A stretch of 36,123 bases of DNA from Bacteroidales bacterium (GCA_016707785.1 JADJGZ010000036.1:1-36123), one strand, 5' to 3'; counted from the stretch's first letter, positions 16,731 through 25,605 are shown. The notes: generated from the letters alone by a model not told the origin. Numbers and translations are program-made.

Positions 16731-16824
16731 GCGTATGACAGGGTCAGTTTCAGGGGGATTATTCCGTGATGTGGATTCCTGCCAATTACTTTGATTATGC
16801 TTAATTTTACCCAAAATTTTCCTG

Positions 16825-17922
16825 ATGACCGTCGAAAAACTCCTGCAGTCTTCTCTTAATGCTGAATTTCTATCCCTTGAAGAAGGCTCCTTCCTTTATA
16901 CTCATGCATCCACTTCCCAGCTTATGTTTGCCGCCAATGAAGTGCGTAAACGAATGCATCCTGAGGGGAAAGTAACATGGCTGATTGACCGGAATGTAAA
17001 TTATACGAATGTTTGTGTTTCGGGATGCCAATTCTGCAATTTCTATTGTTCGAAAAATAGCAGCAAGGCTTATATTACCACCCTGGAAGAGTACAAGCAG
17101 AAAATCGACGAACTTTTTGCCCTGGGGGGTGAACAACTCTTGCTGCAAGGGGGTATGCACCCTGAATTAGGACTTACCTTCTATACCGATCTTTTCAGAA
17201 GCCTGAAACAGATCAATCCTAAGTTAAAGCTGCATTCGCTAGGGCCTCCTGAAGTGGTTCATATTGCAAAGATGGAAGGGCTTTCCTATAAAGCTGTGCT
17301 TCAAAGCCTGATAGATGCCGGCCTCGACAGTCTGCCCGGTGCCGGGGCTGAAATTCTTTCCGACAGGGTTCGTAGCCGCATTTCAAAAAATAAATGCACA
17401 GCAGTACAATGGCTGGATGTGATGCGTGAAGCCCATCAGTTGGGCCTTACAACTTCGGCAACCATGATGTTTGGGCATATTGAAACTCCCGAAGAACGTA
17501 TTGAACATATGATCTCAATCCGGCAGGTACAATCGGAAAAACCTGAAGGAGCTACCGGGTTCATCTCATTTATTCCCTGGCCTTTCCAGGATGAAGGTAC
17601 TACACTGCAGAAAGTTCATGGGGTGCGCAATTCCATCACTGCCGATCAGTATATCCGTACCATTGCCCTGAGCCGCCTCATGTTGCCGAATATTCAGAAT
17701 ATACAGGCTTCCTGGCTCACAGTGGGAAAGGATACCGGGCAACTCTGCCTTCATGCCGGGGCCAACGACTTTGGTTCCATTATGATTGAAGAGAATGTTG
17801 TATCGGTGGCCGGTGCCAGCTACAAGTTCGATGCTGAGGGAATTCAGAAAGCCATTCAGGAAGCGGGTTTTGAACCACAGCTAAGGGACCAGCAATTCCG
17901 TTACAGGACATACAATGCATAG
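16825..17922 (+). CDS. mqnC: Cyclic dehypoxanthine futalosine synthase MqnC
   Basis: This is a 365-residue radical SAM enzyme of the futalosine route to menaquinone, which converts dehypoxanthine futalosine to its cyclic form. The [4Fe-4S] motif CVSGCQFC has Cys64, Cys68 and Cys71. MqnC-specific stretches include RNVNYTNVC, LLQGGMHPELGL, SLPGAGAEIL, TSATMMFGHIETPEER, and GANDFGSIMIEENVVS near the C-terminus. The protein is cytosolic. The next residue cluster has FYCSKN where many relatives have FYR. No other mqn gene (mqnA, B, D or E) is nearby, so the pathway is dispersed. The family also contains MqnE and CofG/H relatives, but the motifs above favour MqnC. Confidence 0.9.
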   Translation: MTVEKLLQSSLNAEFLSLEEGSFLYTHASTSQLMFAANEVRKRMHPEGKVTWLIDRNVNYTNVCVSGCQFCNFYCSKNSSKAYITTLEEYKQKIDELFALGGEQLLLQGGMHPELGLTFYTDLFRSLKQINPKLKLHSLGPPEVVHIAKMEGLSYKAVLQSLIDAGLDSLPGAGAEILSDRVRSRISKNKCTAVQWLDVMREAHQLGLTTSATMMFGHIETPEERIEHMISIRQVQSEKPEGATGFISFIPWPFQDEGTTLQKVHGVRNSITADQYIRTIALSRLMLPNIQNIQASWLTVGKDTGQLCLHAGANDFGSIMIEENVVSVAGASYKFDAEGIQKAIQEAGFEPQLRDQQFRYRTYNA

Positions 17923-17991
17923 CACTGATGGGCTTTAAGACAGCTGTAAAGAGTTGATTTTCGTGCCGGTTTGACTGCCAGTATGCAGGGA

Positions 17992-18417
17992 TTATGAAGA
18001 TGCCTGTTTTTCGGTATGGGCTTTGAAATTATTGAGGATCATCTGCCAGCCCATCTGCTGCATTTCAGCCGGGTTTTCGCTTTCTGCTTCAAAGGATTCC
18101 TTCACATCAGTTACTGCTCCTTCTTCTGAAAATTCAATTCGAACCTTTCGTCCGTCAAGCAGGGTATAGGTGATCAGATGATGAGGTATCACCTGGTCAT
18201 AAATCCCTTCAAAATCAAAGGCAAAGCTTCCATCTTTTGCTGCCATCCTGTAATTGAAACTGCCACCTGCTTTCAGGTTATTTACTGCTGCAGGACAATG
18301 CCAGTCGTCGGAAGCATGATTCCATGCCATAATATCAGCCGGGTTTGTCCAGCATTTCCATACCTTTTCAAGATCAGCCTTTACGCTGACCTCTACTGTA
18401 ATAAGCGTTTTATCCAT
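17992..18417 (-). CDS. SRPBCC / AHSA1-family protein
   Basis: This is a 141-residue START-like (SRPBCC) fold protein: an N-terminal strand with the VKADLEKVWKCWTNP helix entry, then WNHASDDWHC, GGSFNYRMAAKDGSFAFDFEG, and a C-terminal helix QQMGWQMILNNFKAH. This is the AHSA1 (activator of Hsp90 homologue) type common in bacteria as a small ligand-binding protein of unknown substrate. No signal peptide is seen. It lies 31 nt after the VOC-family gene on the same strand, a pairing frequent for these two families; they are probably cotranscribed. Confidence 0.85.
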   Translation of the reverse strand: MDKTLITVEVSVKADLEKVWKCWTNPADIMAWNHASDDWHCPAAVNNLKAGGSFNYRMAAKDGSFAFDFEGIYDQVIPHHLITYTLLDGRKVRIEFSEEGAVTDVKESFEAESENPAEMQQMGWQMILNNFKAHTEKQASS

Positions 18418-18448
18418 TTGTCAGGGTATTTACAAGTCAAATCAGTGC

Positions 18449-18889
18449 TTACCTTGCTTGTGAAAAGTGAAACATCCACTGGATCCCGAATTTGTCGGTG
18501 CAGCTGCCATAATATGCACCCCAGAACATGTCCTGTAACTCCTGGATAACAATTCCTCCATCAGAAAGGGCATTAAAGAGTTTATCGGTTTCCTCTTTCG
18601 AGTCAGGTTCCAGCATGATATAGACATTATTGCCGAATGTTACGTTGAATCCCATCGAGTCAGGAGCATCAGTACCCATTAACACATGGCCACCGGGAAG
18701 GGTAAGCTCAATATGCATGATCAGGTTTTTGTCTTCGGCACTTAAAGGAGGCATACCTTCTGTAGCGGGGATATCACCGAAACGGGATGCTCCATCACCA
18801 TTGAATTCACCTCCGAATACTGATTTGTAAAAATTGAAAGCTTCCTCTGTATTGCGATGGAAGTTGAGATATGTGCTGACTTTTGCCAT
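18449..18889 (-). CDS. VOC-family (PhnB-like, glyoxalase/bleomycin-resistance fold) protein
   Basis: This is a 146-residue protein starting MAKVSTYLNFHRNTEEAFNFYKSVFGGEF, the standard opening of PhnB-like vicinal-oxygen-chelate proteins. Conserved later parts are IMHIELTLPGGHVLMGTD, and WGAYYGSCTDKFGIQWMF near the end. An upstream in-frame ATG at 18958 would add 23 unrelated residues and is not preferred. VOC proteins bind a metal between paired beta-alpha-beta units; the reaction here is unknown. It is followed by the SRPBCC gene in the same unit. Confidence 0.87.
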   Translation of the reverse strand: MAKVSTYLNFHRNTEEAFNFYKSVFGGEFNGDGASRFGDIPATEGMPPLSAEDKNLIMHIELTLPGGHVLMGTDAPDSMGFNVTFGNNVYIMLEPDSKEETDKLFNALSDGGIVIQELQDMFWGAYYGSCTDKFGIQWMFHFSQAR

Positions 18890-19036
18890 TTTATTCAGAA
18901 TTGGTTTTCCGAATAAACAGTTGGCATAGTGATTTGTTCTATACCGTTGCTGAATCATTTTGCGAACTATGCGCCCCGGTATAACTCAATCTGCAAGAAT
19001 TCTGCTTTGAACCAAAGGCTCCCCTATGGGGCAAAT

Positions 19037-20296
19037 TCATTGCGATTGAGTATAAATGGAATTTTTGCGAATGAAATCAAGGATTACTGAACTAGCGCCA
19101 ATCCTGGAAATAACATAGTTTTTTGATGCAGCCGAAGACTTTGAGAGTTTTGAGGGATCTTCAAGAAAATGATTCAGCTTTTTTTCGAAATCAGTATAGT
19201 TATGGAATGTTATTCCTCCTTCTGCACTGATTAGTTCTATCGCCTCATGAAACTTCCCGTAATTAGGTCCAAAAAATACAGGCATACCATATACTGCCGC
19301 TTCAAGTACATTGTGGATACCAGCCCCGAAACCACCACCTATGTAAGCTATCTTTCCATACCTGTAGATTTGAGATAGCAGTCCGATGGAATCAATAATC
19401 AGTATTGAGGTCTTCGCCGACTGGTCTTCTGTAAATGTTGAATAACGCGCTGCCGCTATTCCGGACTGGCTTATAAGGGACTGTATTTCAGAATCGTGAA
19501 TTTCATGGGGAGCAAGGATCAATTTCACCTTTCCCGGATTTTCATTCATATACTTTACAAGTATTTCTTCATCTGCAGGCCATGTGCTTCCTGCTACCAG
19601 GACTGTTTCACCTTTTGAAAAAGCCTCAATTAAAGGGAATTGCTTTGCCTGGGAAGAAATCTCAACGACCCTGTCGAAACGTGTATCTCCGCTAATACTC
19701 ACATTAGTGATGCCAACAAATTCAAGTAGTTCGGCAGAATATTCATTCTGGACAAAAATATGGGTGAATCCTTTTAAGACACTTCTTGGCCAGTCGCCGT
19801 ACCATTTGAAAAAATGCTGATCAGCCCTGAAAATGGCTGACACAAGATAATGAGGGATATTCTTCTGTTGAAGGATGTCAAGAATATTGAACCAAAACTC
19901 ATATTTAACAAAGAAAACAATATCCGGGCGGATGATTTCCAGGAACCGGGCAGCATTATCGCGGGTATCCAGGGGAATATAGCTTATGATATCAGCACCC
20001 TTATAGTTTTTCCTGTTTTCAAAACCGGAGGGACTAAAGAAAGTCAGGATGATCAGGTAATCAGGATGTTCAAGGCGGAAGGCATCCATCAGGGGGCGCC
20101 CCTGCTCAAATTCACCAAGGGAAGCGCAATGAAACCAGGCTCTTTTAGCCATTGGCTTATTTTCAATGGCTTTCTCCAGGATTTCAAATAGTTGTTTCCT
20201 TCCCTGCACCCAAAGCCTGGCCTTATGGTTGAATTTGGCTGAGAGCCTTATCATCAGGCCAAATATGCGGATTCCGGTGGAATAAAGGAAGAACAT
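19037..20296 (-). CDS. waaA: 3-deoxy-D-manno-octulosonic acid (Kdo) transferase
   Basis: This is a 419-residue GT30 glycosyltransferase that adds Kdo from CMP-Kdo to lipid A precursor at the inner membrane's cytosolic face. Hallmarks are an N-terminal membrane-associated stretch (1-20), WFHCASLGEFEQG with the catalytic Glu62 in the ASLGE motif, VFFVKYEFWFN, SGDTRFDRV, GSTWPADE, APHEIH, and GGGFGAGIHNVLEAAVYGMPV in the C-terminal domain. The length is normal. It starts 24 nt after the stop of the outer-membrane protein gene, so the two form an operon driven by the promoter at about 21130. Confidence 0.95.
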   Translation of the reverse strand: MFFLYSTGIRIFGLMIRLSAKFNHKARLWVQGRKQLFEILEKAIENKPMAKRAWFHCASLGEFEQGRPLMDAFRLEHPDYLIILTFFSPSGFENRKNYKGADIISYIPLDTRDNAARFLEIIRPDIVFFVKYEFWFNILDILQQKNIPHYLVSAIFRADQHFFKWYGDWPRSVLKGFTHIFVQNEYSAELLEFVGITNVSISGDTRFDRVVEISSQAKQFPLIEAFSKGETVLVAGSTWPADEEILVKYMNENPGKVKLILAPHEIHDSEIQSLISQSGIAAARYSTFTEDQSAKTSILIIDSIGLLSQIYRYGKIAYIGGGFGAGIHNVLEAAVYGMPVFFGPNYGKFHEAIELISAEGGITFHNYTDFEKKLNHFLEDPSKLSKSSAASKNYVISRIGASSVILDFIRKNSIYTQSQ

Positions 20297-20320
20297 CGCC
20301 AGGGTGCTTTAAGCCAGGAT

Positions 20321-21094
20321 TTAGTAATAATAGTATTCCCGGCCGGTTTTGCGATACAAGGGGACAAGCCAGCCTATCTTTATCCCAACCTGCATATCAA
20401 AACGTTTCTCATTGGGAATTAATCGGTCGGCAAAGTAATAGGATCTTCTTGATTGGGTCCAGGCTTCCACTATTTCAATGCCACCGAAGAAGTTGAGGCG
20501 CTTGTTATTGTCAATATGCTGGTAGCCTATGAATTGAGTGATTGCAGGGCCATTGCATAACCTATCATATCCCTTTTTATAGTCGGTACGGAGTTGAGGT
20601 GTATTGTTTTGTGAGACGTCAATCCTGATCTTATGTTGTAACATTCCGGCACCTGCCATTACCAGGATTCCGGAATTTGGATTCATCGTTTTAAACGGGA
20701 AAAGTCTTCCGGTTTTCAACCAAAAAGTATAACCACGCTCACTAACAGCCAGGTTAGCAAAAGTACCTTCATCATTGATCACATGCCCGTCGCTGGTCAT
20801 AATCCCTTTCAGAACAGAAGAAAGGTTTTTAACATTTCCCCCGAATAAAAAATTTCCTTCGGCAGTAAACATCCATCGGCTTTTCGTCAGGAATGTATAT
20901 CCTCCTCCGATGGTGTGGGATAATCCAAACCGCTCTTTTAAATCCCCGAAAGGAAGGCTAACTGAATAAGCAGGATAAAACATTGAGATTTTCAGGGTAT
21001 CACGGGCACTCTGCTGGGCCAGGACCTTCCTGACAGGAAGAAGTATGGAGGATAAACAAAAAAGACTGATGAGGATAAAGTTCCTGTAATACAT
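20321..21094 (-). CDS. Hypothetical outer-membrane beta-barrel protein
   Basis: This is a 257-residue protein with a signal peptide (MYYRNFILISLFCLSSILL... VLA/Q, cleaved near residue 26). The body has strands with alternating hydrophobic and aromatic residues (HTIGGGYTFL, RWMFTAEGNFLFG, RLNFFGGIEIVEAW, MQVGIKIGWLVPLY), typical of a small outer-membrane barrel. The C-terminus is Tyr-rich. Its function is not known. It is the first gene of a two-gene unit with waaA, which fits an envelope role. Confidence 0.7.
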   Translation of the reverse strand: MYYRNFILISLFCLSSILLPVRKVLAQQSARDTLKISMFYPAYSVSLPFGDLKERFGLSHTIGGGYTFLTKSRWMFTAEGNFLFGGNVKNLSSVLKGIMTSDGHVINDEGTFANLAVSERGYTFWLKTGRLFPFKTMNPNSGILVMAGAGMLQHKIRIDVSQNNTPQLRTDYKKGYDRLCNGPAITQFIGYQHIDNNKRLNFFGGIEIVEAWTQSRRSYYFADRLIPNEKRFDMQVGIKIGWLVPLYRKTGREYYYY

Positions 21095-21129
21095 GTCGCA
21101 GCGGTGAGTTATTGCAGCAAATTGAAATG

Positions 21130-21137
21130 CAAAGATA
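21130..21137 (-). promoter_or_regulatory. Candidate -7 box (TATCTTTG) for the outer-membrane protein-waaA operon
   Basis: TATCTTTG on the minus strand matches TAnnTTTG, 36 nt before the start at 21094. It is back to back with the plus-strand promoter at 21256. Confidence 0.55.
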
Positions 21138-21234
21138 CAAAACTCCTATGCACAGTCTCTTGATTACACACTGAACTTTGACTCATTACAGAGCAATTTA
21201 TATTTATTTAAGAACCCCGATTCAGGCATTTCAA

Positions 21235-21263
21235 TTTGATAAGTTGTGTAATTTGTATCTTTG
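21235..21263 (+). promoter_or_regulatory. Candidate promoter of the sugar aminotransferase gene
   Basis: TTTG at 21235-21238 and TATCTTTG at 21256-21263 form a -33/-7 pair with 17 nt between, slightly shorter than usual. Transcription would start near 21270, which rules out an in-frame ATG at 21178 and supports ATG 21295 as the start. Confidence 0.6.
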
Positions 21264-21294
21264 CTCACAATATCAAACTTTAAGTTTCTTCAAT

Positions 21295-22428
21295 ATGCGT
21301 AAAATCTCTATGGTTGACCTCAAGGCTCAATATGATCATATCAAGCCTGAGATCGACGCTGCCATTGGACAGGTAATATCATCCACTTCTTTTATCAATG
21401 GACCGGTAGTTAAGGAATTTCAATCCGACCTGGAAAATTATCTTGGTGTAAAACATGTAATCCCATGCGGAAATGGAACTGATGCCTTACAGGTAGCTAT
21501 GATGGCACTCGGATTAAAACCCGGGGATGAGGTAATCGCACCATCCTTTACATTTATAGCTACTGCTGAAGTAATTGCCTTGCTGGGACTTACCCCGGTT
21601 CTGGTAGATGTTGACCCGGACACTTTCAATATTGATCCGGCCTCTGTTGAAAAAGCTATTACTCCCAAAACCAAAGCCATTGTACCAGTACACCTTTTTG
21701 GTCAAAGTGCTGATATGGATGCTATTATGAAAATTGCTGAGGATCATGGATTGTTTGTTATTGAAGATGCTTGCCAGGCTATTGGTGCCGATTATATAAA
21801 AACCGACGGAAGTAAAGCCAAGGTCGGAACCATTGGTCATGTGGGTTGTACTTCATTTTTCCCTTCAAAAAACCTGGGTTGCTACGGCGATGGCGGTGCA
21901 ATATTTACGAATGATGATGAACTGGCGAAGAAACTGCGTTCAGTTGTAAATCATGGAATGACTGTAAGGTATTATCATGATGATATTGGGGTGAATAGTC
22001 GCCTGGATAGCATACAGGCTGCTGTATTGAAGGTTAAGCTTCCGCATCTTGACAGTTATGCTTCTGCCCGTGGTAAGGCAGCAGCGGCTTATGATAAGGC
22101 CTTCGGTGGACATCCCTCACTCAGGATACCGGCACGATTCCCATCCTCAACTCATGTGTTTCACCAATATACGCTGGTACTGAACGGAGTGGATAGGGCA
22201 GGCCTTATTGAACATCTTGCCTCGAAGGATGTTCCTGCAATGGTTTACTACCCTGTGCCTATTCATTTACAGAAGGCTTATCTCGATCCTCGTTATCAGC
22301 CGGGGGATTTCCCTGTTACTGAAAGCCTGTCGAAGAGCGTATTCTCCCTGCCTATGCATACCGAACTGGATGAGGAACAACTGAACTATATCACCGGAGC
22401 TGTACTTGAATTCCTCGATCGAAAATAA
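21295..22428 (+). CDS. DegT/DnrJ/EryC1-type sugar aminotransferase (WbpE/WlbC-like)
   Basis: This is a 377-residue PLP-dependent aminotransferase acting on a nucleotide-sugar ketone. It opens with MVDLKAQYDHIKPEID; Lys192 in FFPSKNLGCYGDGG is the Schiff-base lysine, Asp158 in IEDACQAIGA contacts the PLP ring, and the C-terminal part NHGMTVRYYHDDIGVNSRLD is typical. Together with the WbpD-like acetyltransferase downstream it matches the UDP-2-acetamido-3-amino-glucuronate steps of bacterial O-antigen synthesis (WbpE then WbpD). WbpA, WbpB and WbpI counterparts are not in the window. The start was chosen from promoter position and family alignment. Confidence 0.88.
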   Translation: MRKISMVDLKAQYDHIKPEIDAAIGQVISSTSFINGPVVKEFQSDLENYLGVKHVIPCGNGTDALQVAMMALGLKPGDEVIAPSFTFIATAEVIALLGLTPVLVDVDPDTFNIDPASVEKAITPKTKAIVPVHLFGQSADMDAIMKIAEDHGLFVIEDACQAIGADYIKTDGSKAKVGTIGHVGCTSFFPSKNLGCYGDGGAIFTNDDELAKKLRSVVNHGMTVRYYHDDIGVNSRLDSIQAAVLKVKLPHLDSYASARGKAAAAYDKAFGGHPSLRIPARFPSSTHVFHQYTLVLNGVDRAGLIEHLASKDVPAMVYYPVPIHLQKAYLDPRYQPGDFPVTESLSKSVFSLPMHTELDEEQLNYITGAVLEFLDRK

Positions 22429-22611
22429 AGCTTGTCCGACAAGCATGAATTGTGATTTCCGATTCAAAGTCACGAAGTTGAACAAAGAGTTAAATATCAA
22501 TCAATTAACTTTTTTGTTTCTTGGTGACTAAAAGTGTTAGATTGAAAAAACTCCCCTTCGGAAAGAGCTCAATTTTCAAATTTTCAAATTAGTCAATTAA
22601 CATCCTGAAAA

Positions 22612-23196
22612 ATGGAAAACGAAAAAGAATACTTTGCCCACCCGACCGCTATAATTGATGAAGGCTGCATCATAGGAAAAGGTACTAAAATATGGCATTT
22701 CACGCATATTATGAGCAATTGTGAAATCGGTGAGAACTGCAATTTTGGTCAGAATGTAGTGGTATCGCCCGGAGTAAAACTTGGTAAGAATGTAAAAGTT
22801 CAGAACAATGTATCCATTTACACGGGTGTGGTTTGTGAAGATGATGTCTTCCTTGGGCCTTCCATGGTGTTTACCAATGTAATTAACCCGAGGTCGGCGG
22901 TCAACCGCAAGGCTGAGTATGCCCAGACCATTGTCAGAACCGGTGCATCAATTGGTGCCAATGCAACCATTGTCTGCGGCAATGAAATCGGTGCATTCAG
23001 CTTCATTGGTGCAGGTGCTGTGGTTACGAAAGCTGTTCCGGCCTATGCGCTTGTAGTAGGAAATCCTGCCCGTCAGTCAGGCTGGATGAGTGAATTCGGC
23101 CATCGACTGAAGTTTGATGAGAAGGGTATTGCCACCTGCCCTGAAAGCAAGGAAAAGTACGAACTTAAAGATGGAAAGGTTGCAAAACTGGGGTAG
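22612..23196 (+). CDS. WbpD/WlbB-like UDP-amino-sugar N-acetyltransferase
   Basis: This is a 194-residue left-handed beta-helix acyltransferase. Hexapeptide repeats run from about residue 10 to 160 (DEGCIIGKGTKIWHF, CEIGENCNFGQNVVV, GVKLGKNVKVQNNVSIYTG, GASIGANATIVCGNEIG). The stretch VFTNVINPRSAVNRK and the GNPARQSGWMSEFGHRL end are those of WbpD/WlbB, which N-acetylate the 3-amino group of UDP-GlcNAc3N-uronate using acetyl-CoA. It follows the aminotransferase by 183 nt, so the two encode consecutive steps. Closely related hexapeptide enzymes act on dTDP-sugars, so substrate is by context. Confidence 0.85.
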   Translation: MENEKEYFAHPTAIIDEGCIIGKGTKIWHFTHIMSNCEIGENCNFGQNVVVSPGVKLGKNVKVQNNVSIYTGVVCEDDVFLGPSMVFTNVINPRSAVNRKAEYAQTIVRTGASIGANATIVCGNEIGAFSFIGAGAVVTKAVPAYALVVGNPARQSGWMSEFGHRLKFDEKGIATCPESKEKYELKDGKVAKLG

Positions 23197-23315
23197 CCCT
23201 GATTTGTAATCTTCTTTTTTTTAGAATCAATGTTCTTACACTTATCTCAATCCTGCAAAATTAGGCAGGATCGTTCACTTACCATTCGCAACTCTTTACT
23301 GACACTTAGCATATT

Positions 23316-23348
23316 ACAATTGCAGTAATTGTCTATAAATAATTACTG
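23316..23348 (+). promoter_or_regulatory. Overlapping alternative hairpins upstream of galE
   Basis: ACAATT (23316-23321) pairs with AATTGT (23327-23332). CAGTAATT (23323-23330) pairs with AATTACTG (23341-23348). The two share bases 23327-23330, so only one can form at a time. They end 42 nt before the galE start. Another hairpin, ATCCTGC/GCAGGAT, lies at 23250-23271. Confidence 0.35.
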
Positions 23349-23390
23349 ATGAACGGGTAATCTTTACCTTCTTTAAACATTTTATTCGCA

Positions 23391-24425
23391 ATGGGAAAAA
23401 TATTAGTTACCGGCGGGACCGGATATATTGGGTCACATACTGTAGTTGAACTGCAGAAACAAGGCTTTGAAGTGCTGATCGTTGATAATCTCTCGAATTC
23501 CAGGATAGAAGTCCTGGGAAATATTGCAGCCATCACCGGAATATTTCCTGAGTTCGAACATTTCGACCTGGCAGACCAGTCAAGAACTCTCGATTTTTTT
23601 CAGAGACATAAAGATATTGTGGGTGTTATTCATTTTGCTGCTTTCAAAGCAGTGGGTGAATCCGTCGCAAATCCTTTAATGTACTATCATAATAACCTTT
23701 ATTCCCTGGTCAACGTGCTGGAGGGCATGAAACTATCAGGGGTTCAGAACCTGGTATTTTCTTCTTCCTGCACAGTATACGGACAACCGGAAGAATTGCC
23801 GGTTACCGAAAAAGCCCCGGTTCAGAAAGCATGGTCTCCCTATGGAAATACCAAGCAGATGTGTGAAGATATCCTTGGATTTACTGTGGGAGTGACTGGT
23901 ATAAAAGCCATTGCCCTCAGGTACTTTAACCCGATTGGATCTCATGATTCAGCATTGATAGGTGAGCTGCCGCTGGGTACGCCTAATAACCTTATGCCTT
24001 TTATTACCCAGACTGCCATAGGGATAAGGGAAAGCCTGAAAGTTTTCGGAGGAGATTACGATACTGTTGACGGTACAGCTGTGCGCGATTATATTCATGT
24101 GGTAGATATTGCAAAAGCACATGTGATAGCAGTTGAACGTATGATCGGGAATAAAGGGAAGTCAGACCTCGAGATTTTCAACCTGGGTACCGGAAATGGA
24201 TTCTCAGTACTGGAAGTAATCCATTCATTTGAAAAGATGAGTGGCGAAAAACTGAATTACAGCATCGTCGACCGTCGTGCCGGTGATGTGGAAAAAGTAT
24301 GGGCTGATACCCGTTATGCCAATGAAGAACTGGGCTGGAAAGCTGAACGAAGCCTCGACGATATGACCCAGTCGGCCTGGAAATGGGAACTTAAGCTTAA
24401 GGAGAAAGTGCTTGAAGCTATTTAG
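23391..24425 (+). CDS. galE: UDP-glucose 4-epimerase
   Basis: This is a 344-residue extended SDR that interconverts UDP-glucose and UDP-galactose (or the N-acetyl forms) with bound NAD. The Rossmann motif GGTGYIG is at 8-14. The catalytic triad is in SSSCTVYG (Ser124-126) and Tyr151-x3-Lys155 (YGNTK). The C-terminal signature RYFNPIGSH and the late GTGNGFSVLEV are those of GalE. It provides galactose-type precursors to the surface polysaccharides served by the neighbouring genes. The start ATG follows an AT-rich leader with paired hairpins. Confidence 0.95.
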   Translation: MGKILVTGGTGYIGSHTVVELQKQGFEVLIVDNLSNSRIEVLGNIAAITGIFPEFEHFDLADQSRTLDFFQRHKDIVGVIHFAAFKAVGESVANPLMYYHNNLYSLVNVLEGMKLSGVQNLVFSSSCTVYGQPEELPVTEKAPVQKAWSPYGNTKQMCEDILGFTVGVTGIKAIALRYFNPIGSHDSALIGELPLGTPNNLMPFITQTAIGIRESLKVFGGDYDTVDGTAVRDYIHVVDIAKAHVIAVERMIGNKGKSDLEIFNLGTGNGFSVLEVIHSFEKMSGEKLNYSIVDRRAGDVEKVWADTRYANEELGWKAERSLDDMTQSAWKWELKLKEKVLEAI

Positions 24426-24446
24426 TCATTAAAAGCAATGAAGACC

Positions 24447-24466
24447 AAAAGGTATTTTGACCTTTT
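24447..24466 (+). terminator. Possible weak terminator hairpin after galE
   Basis: AAAAGGT and ACCTTTT pair around a 6-nt loop, 22 nt after the galE stop, with the 3' arm ending in TTTT. The stem is AT-rich, so it would be weak. Confidence 0.35.
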
Positions 24467-24512
24467 ATACAATATATTTTAAACAAACTCATCCATCAAC
24501 AGAATTCGCTTT

Positions 24513-25565
24513 ATGAAGAACATACTCATCACCGGCGGGGCCGGTTTCATCGGTTCACACCTGGTAAGGTTGTTTGTTAACAAATATCCACAATACAAAA
24601 TCATCAACCTTGATAAACTTACCTATGCCGGTAACCTTGCCAATCTGAAAGATATCGAGCAAAAACCCAATTATGAGTTTGTAAAGGCTGATATCGTTGA
24701 TGAACCCACTATGATGGCCATTTTTGAAGCCTATAAGTTTGATGCTGTGATACACCTGGCAGCTGAAAGTCATGTTGACCGCTCTATCTCGAATCCGAAG
24801 GAGTTCATTATGACCAATATTGTAGGGACAGTAAACCTGTTAAATGCCGCCAGAAGCATATGGAAGGACAATTTCGACGGGAAAAGGTTTTATCATATCT
24901 CAACAGATGAAGTTTATGGTTCATTAGGCGATGAAGGTAAGTTCCTCGAATCAACTCCTTATGACCCCCGGTCACCCTATTCCGCTTCAAAAGCCAGTAG
25001 CGACCATTTAGTAAGGGCCTATAATCATACTTTTGGGATGCCAACCGTTATTTCCAATTGTTCCAATAATTATGGACCTTTCCAGTTTCCTGAAAAGCTT
25101 GTACCCTTGTGTATCAATAATATCCGACATAGCAAACCCCTTCCTGTATACGGAACCGGTTCAAATATCCGGGATTGGTTATTTGTAGAAGATCATGCCA
25201 AAGCAATTGACTTGATTTTCCATAAGGGAGGAATTGGAGAAACCTACAATATCGGTGGGAATAATGAATGGACCAACCTTGACCTGGTAAAGAAACTATG
25301 CGAAATCATGGATCAGAAGATGGGACGAGCCCCCGGGACATCGGAACAACTCATTACTTTCGTGAAAGATCGTGCGGGGCATGATTTCAGGTATGCAATT
25401 GATTCCTCAAAATTGCAGCAGGAACTTGGATGGAAACCAGAGGTAGTTTTTGCTGAAGGTTTCGAGAAAACGATCGAATGGTACCTCTCAAACCAGGCCT
25501 GGCTCGATTTTGTAACCACAGGTAATTATCTCAAGTACTACGACGATATGTATAAGAACAGGTAG
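24513..25565 (+). CDS. rfbB: dTDP-glucose 4,6-dehydratase
   Basis: This is a 350-residue extended SDR catalysing dTDP-glucose to dTDP-4-keto-6-deoxyglucose, the first committed step to dTDP-rhamnose and other 6-deoxy sugars. The NAD motif GGAGFIG is at 8-14; the catalytic Thr131-Asp132-Glu133 triad lies in HISTDEVYGSLG; Tyr156-x3-Lys160 lies in SPYSASK. RDWLFVEDHAKAI and GETYNIGG are typical of RfbB. The other rml genes (rmlA, C, D) are not in the window. It follows galE by 87 nt on the same strand. Confidence 0.95.
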   Translation: MKNILITGGAGFIGSHLVRLFVNKYPQYKIINLDKLTYAGNLANLKDIEQKPNYEFVKADIVDEPTMMAIFEAYKFDAVIHLAAESHVDRSISNPKEFIMTNIVGTVNLLNAARSIWKDNFDGKRFYHISTDEVYGSLGDEGKFLESTPYDPRSPYSASKASSDHLVRAYNHTFGMPTVISNCSNNYGPFQFPEKLVPLCINNIRHSKPLPVYGTGSNIRDWLFVEDHAKAIDLIFHKGGIGETYNIGGNNEWTNLDLVKKLCEIMDQKMGRAPGTSEQLITFVKDRAGHDFRYAIDSSKLQQELGWKPEVVFAEGFEKTIEWYLSNQAWLDFVTTGNYLKYYDDMYKNR

Positions 25566-25597
25566 GATTTTTTTCGTGCCTGTTGCAGGTTCCATGT

Positions 25598-25605
25598 TAT
25601 ATTTG
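25598..25605 (+). promoter_or_regulatory. Candidate -7 box (TATATTTG) of the acyl-CoA ligase gene
   Basis: TATATTTG lies 83 nt before the ATG at 25688. A T-rich TTTTTCG stretch about 21 nt upstream could serve as a -33 element. Confidence 0.5.

Noticed and set aside
18890..18958. Upstream start for the VOC-family protein
   Set aside because: The extra 23 residues are not part of the family, and the MAKVSTYLNF start aligns with PhnB-like proteins.
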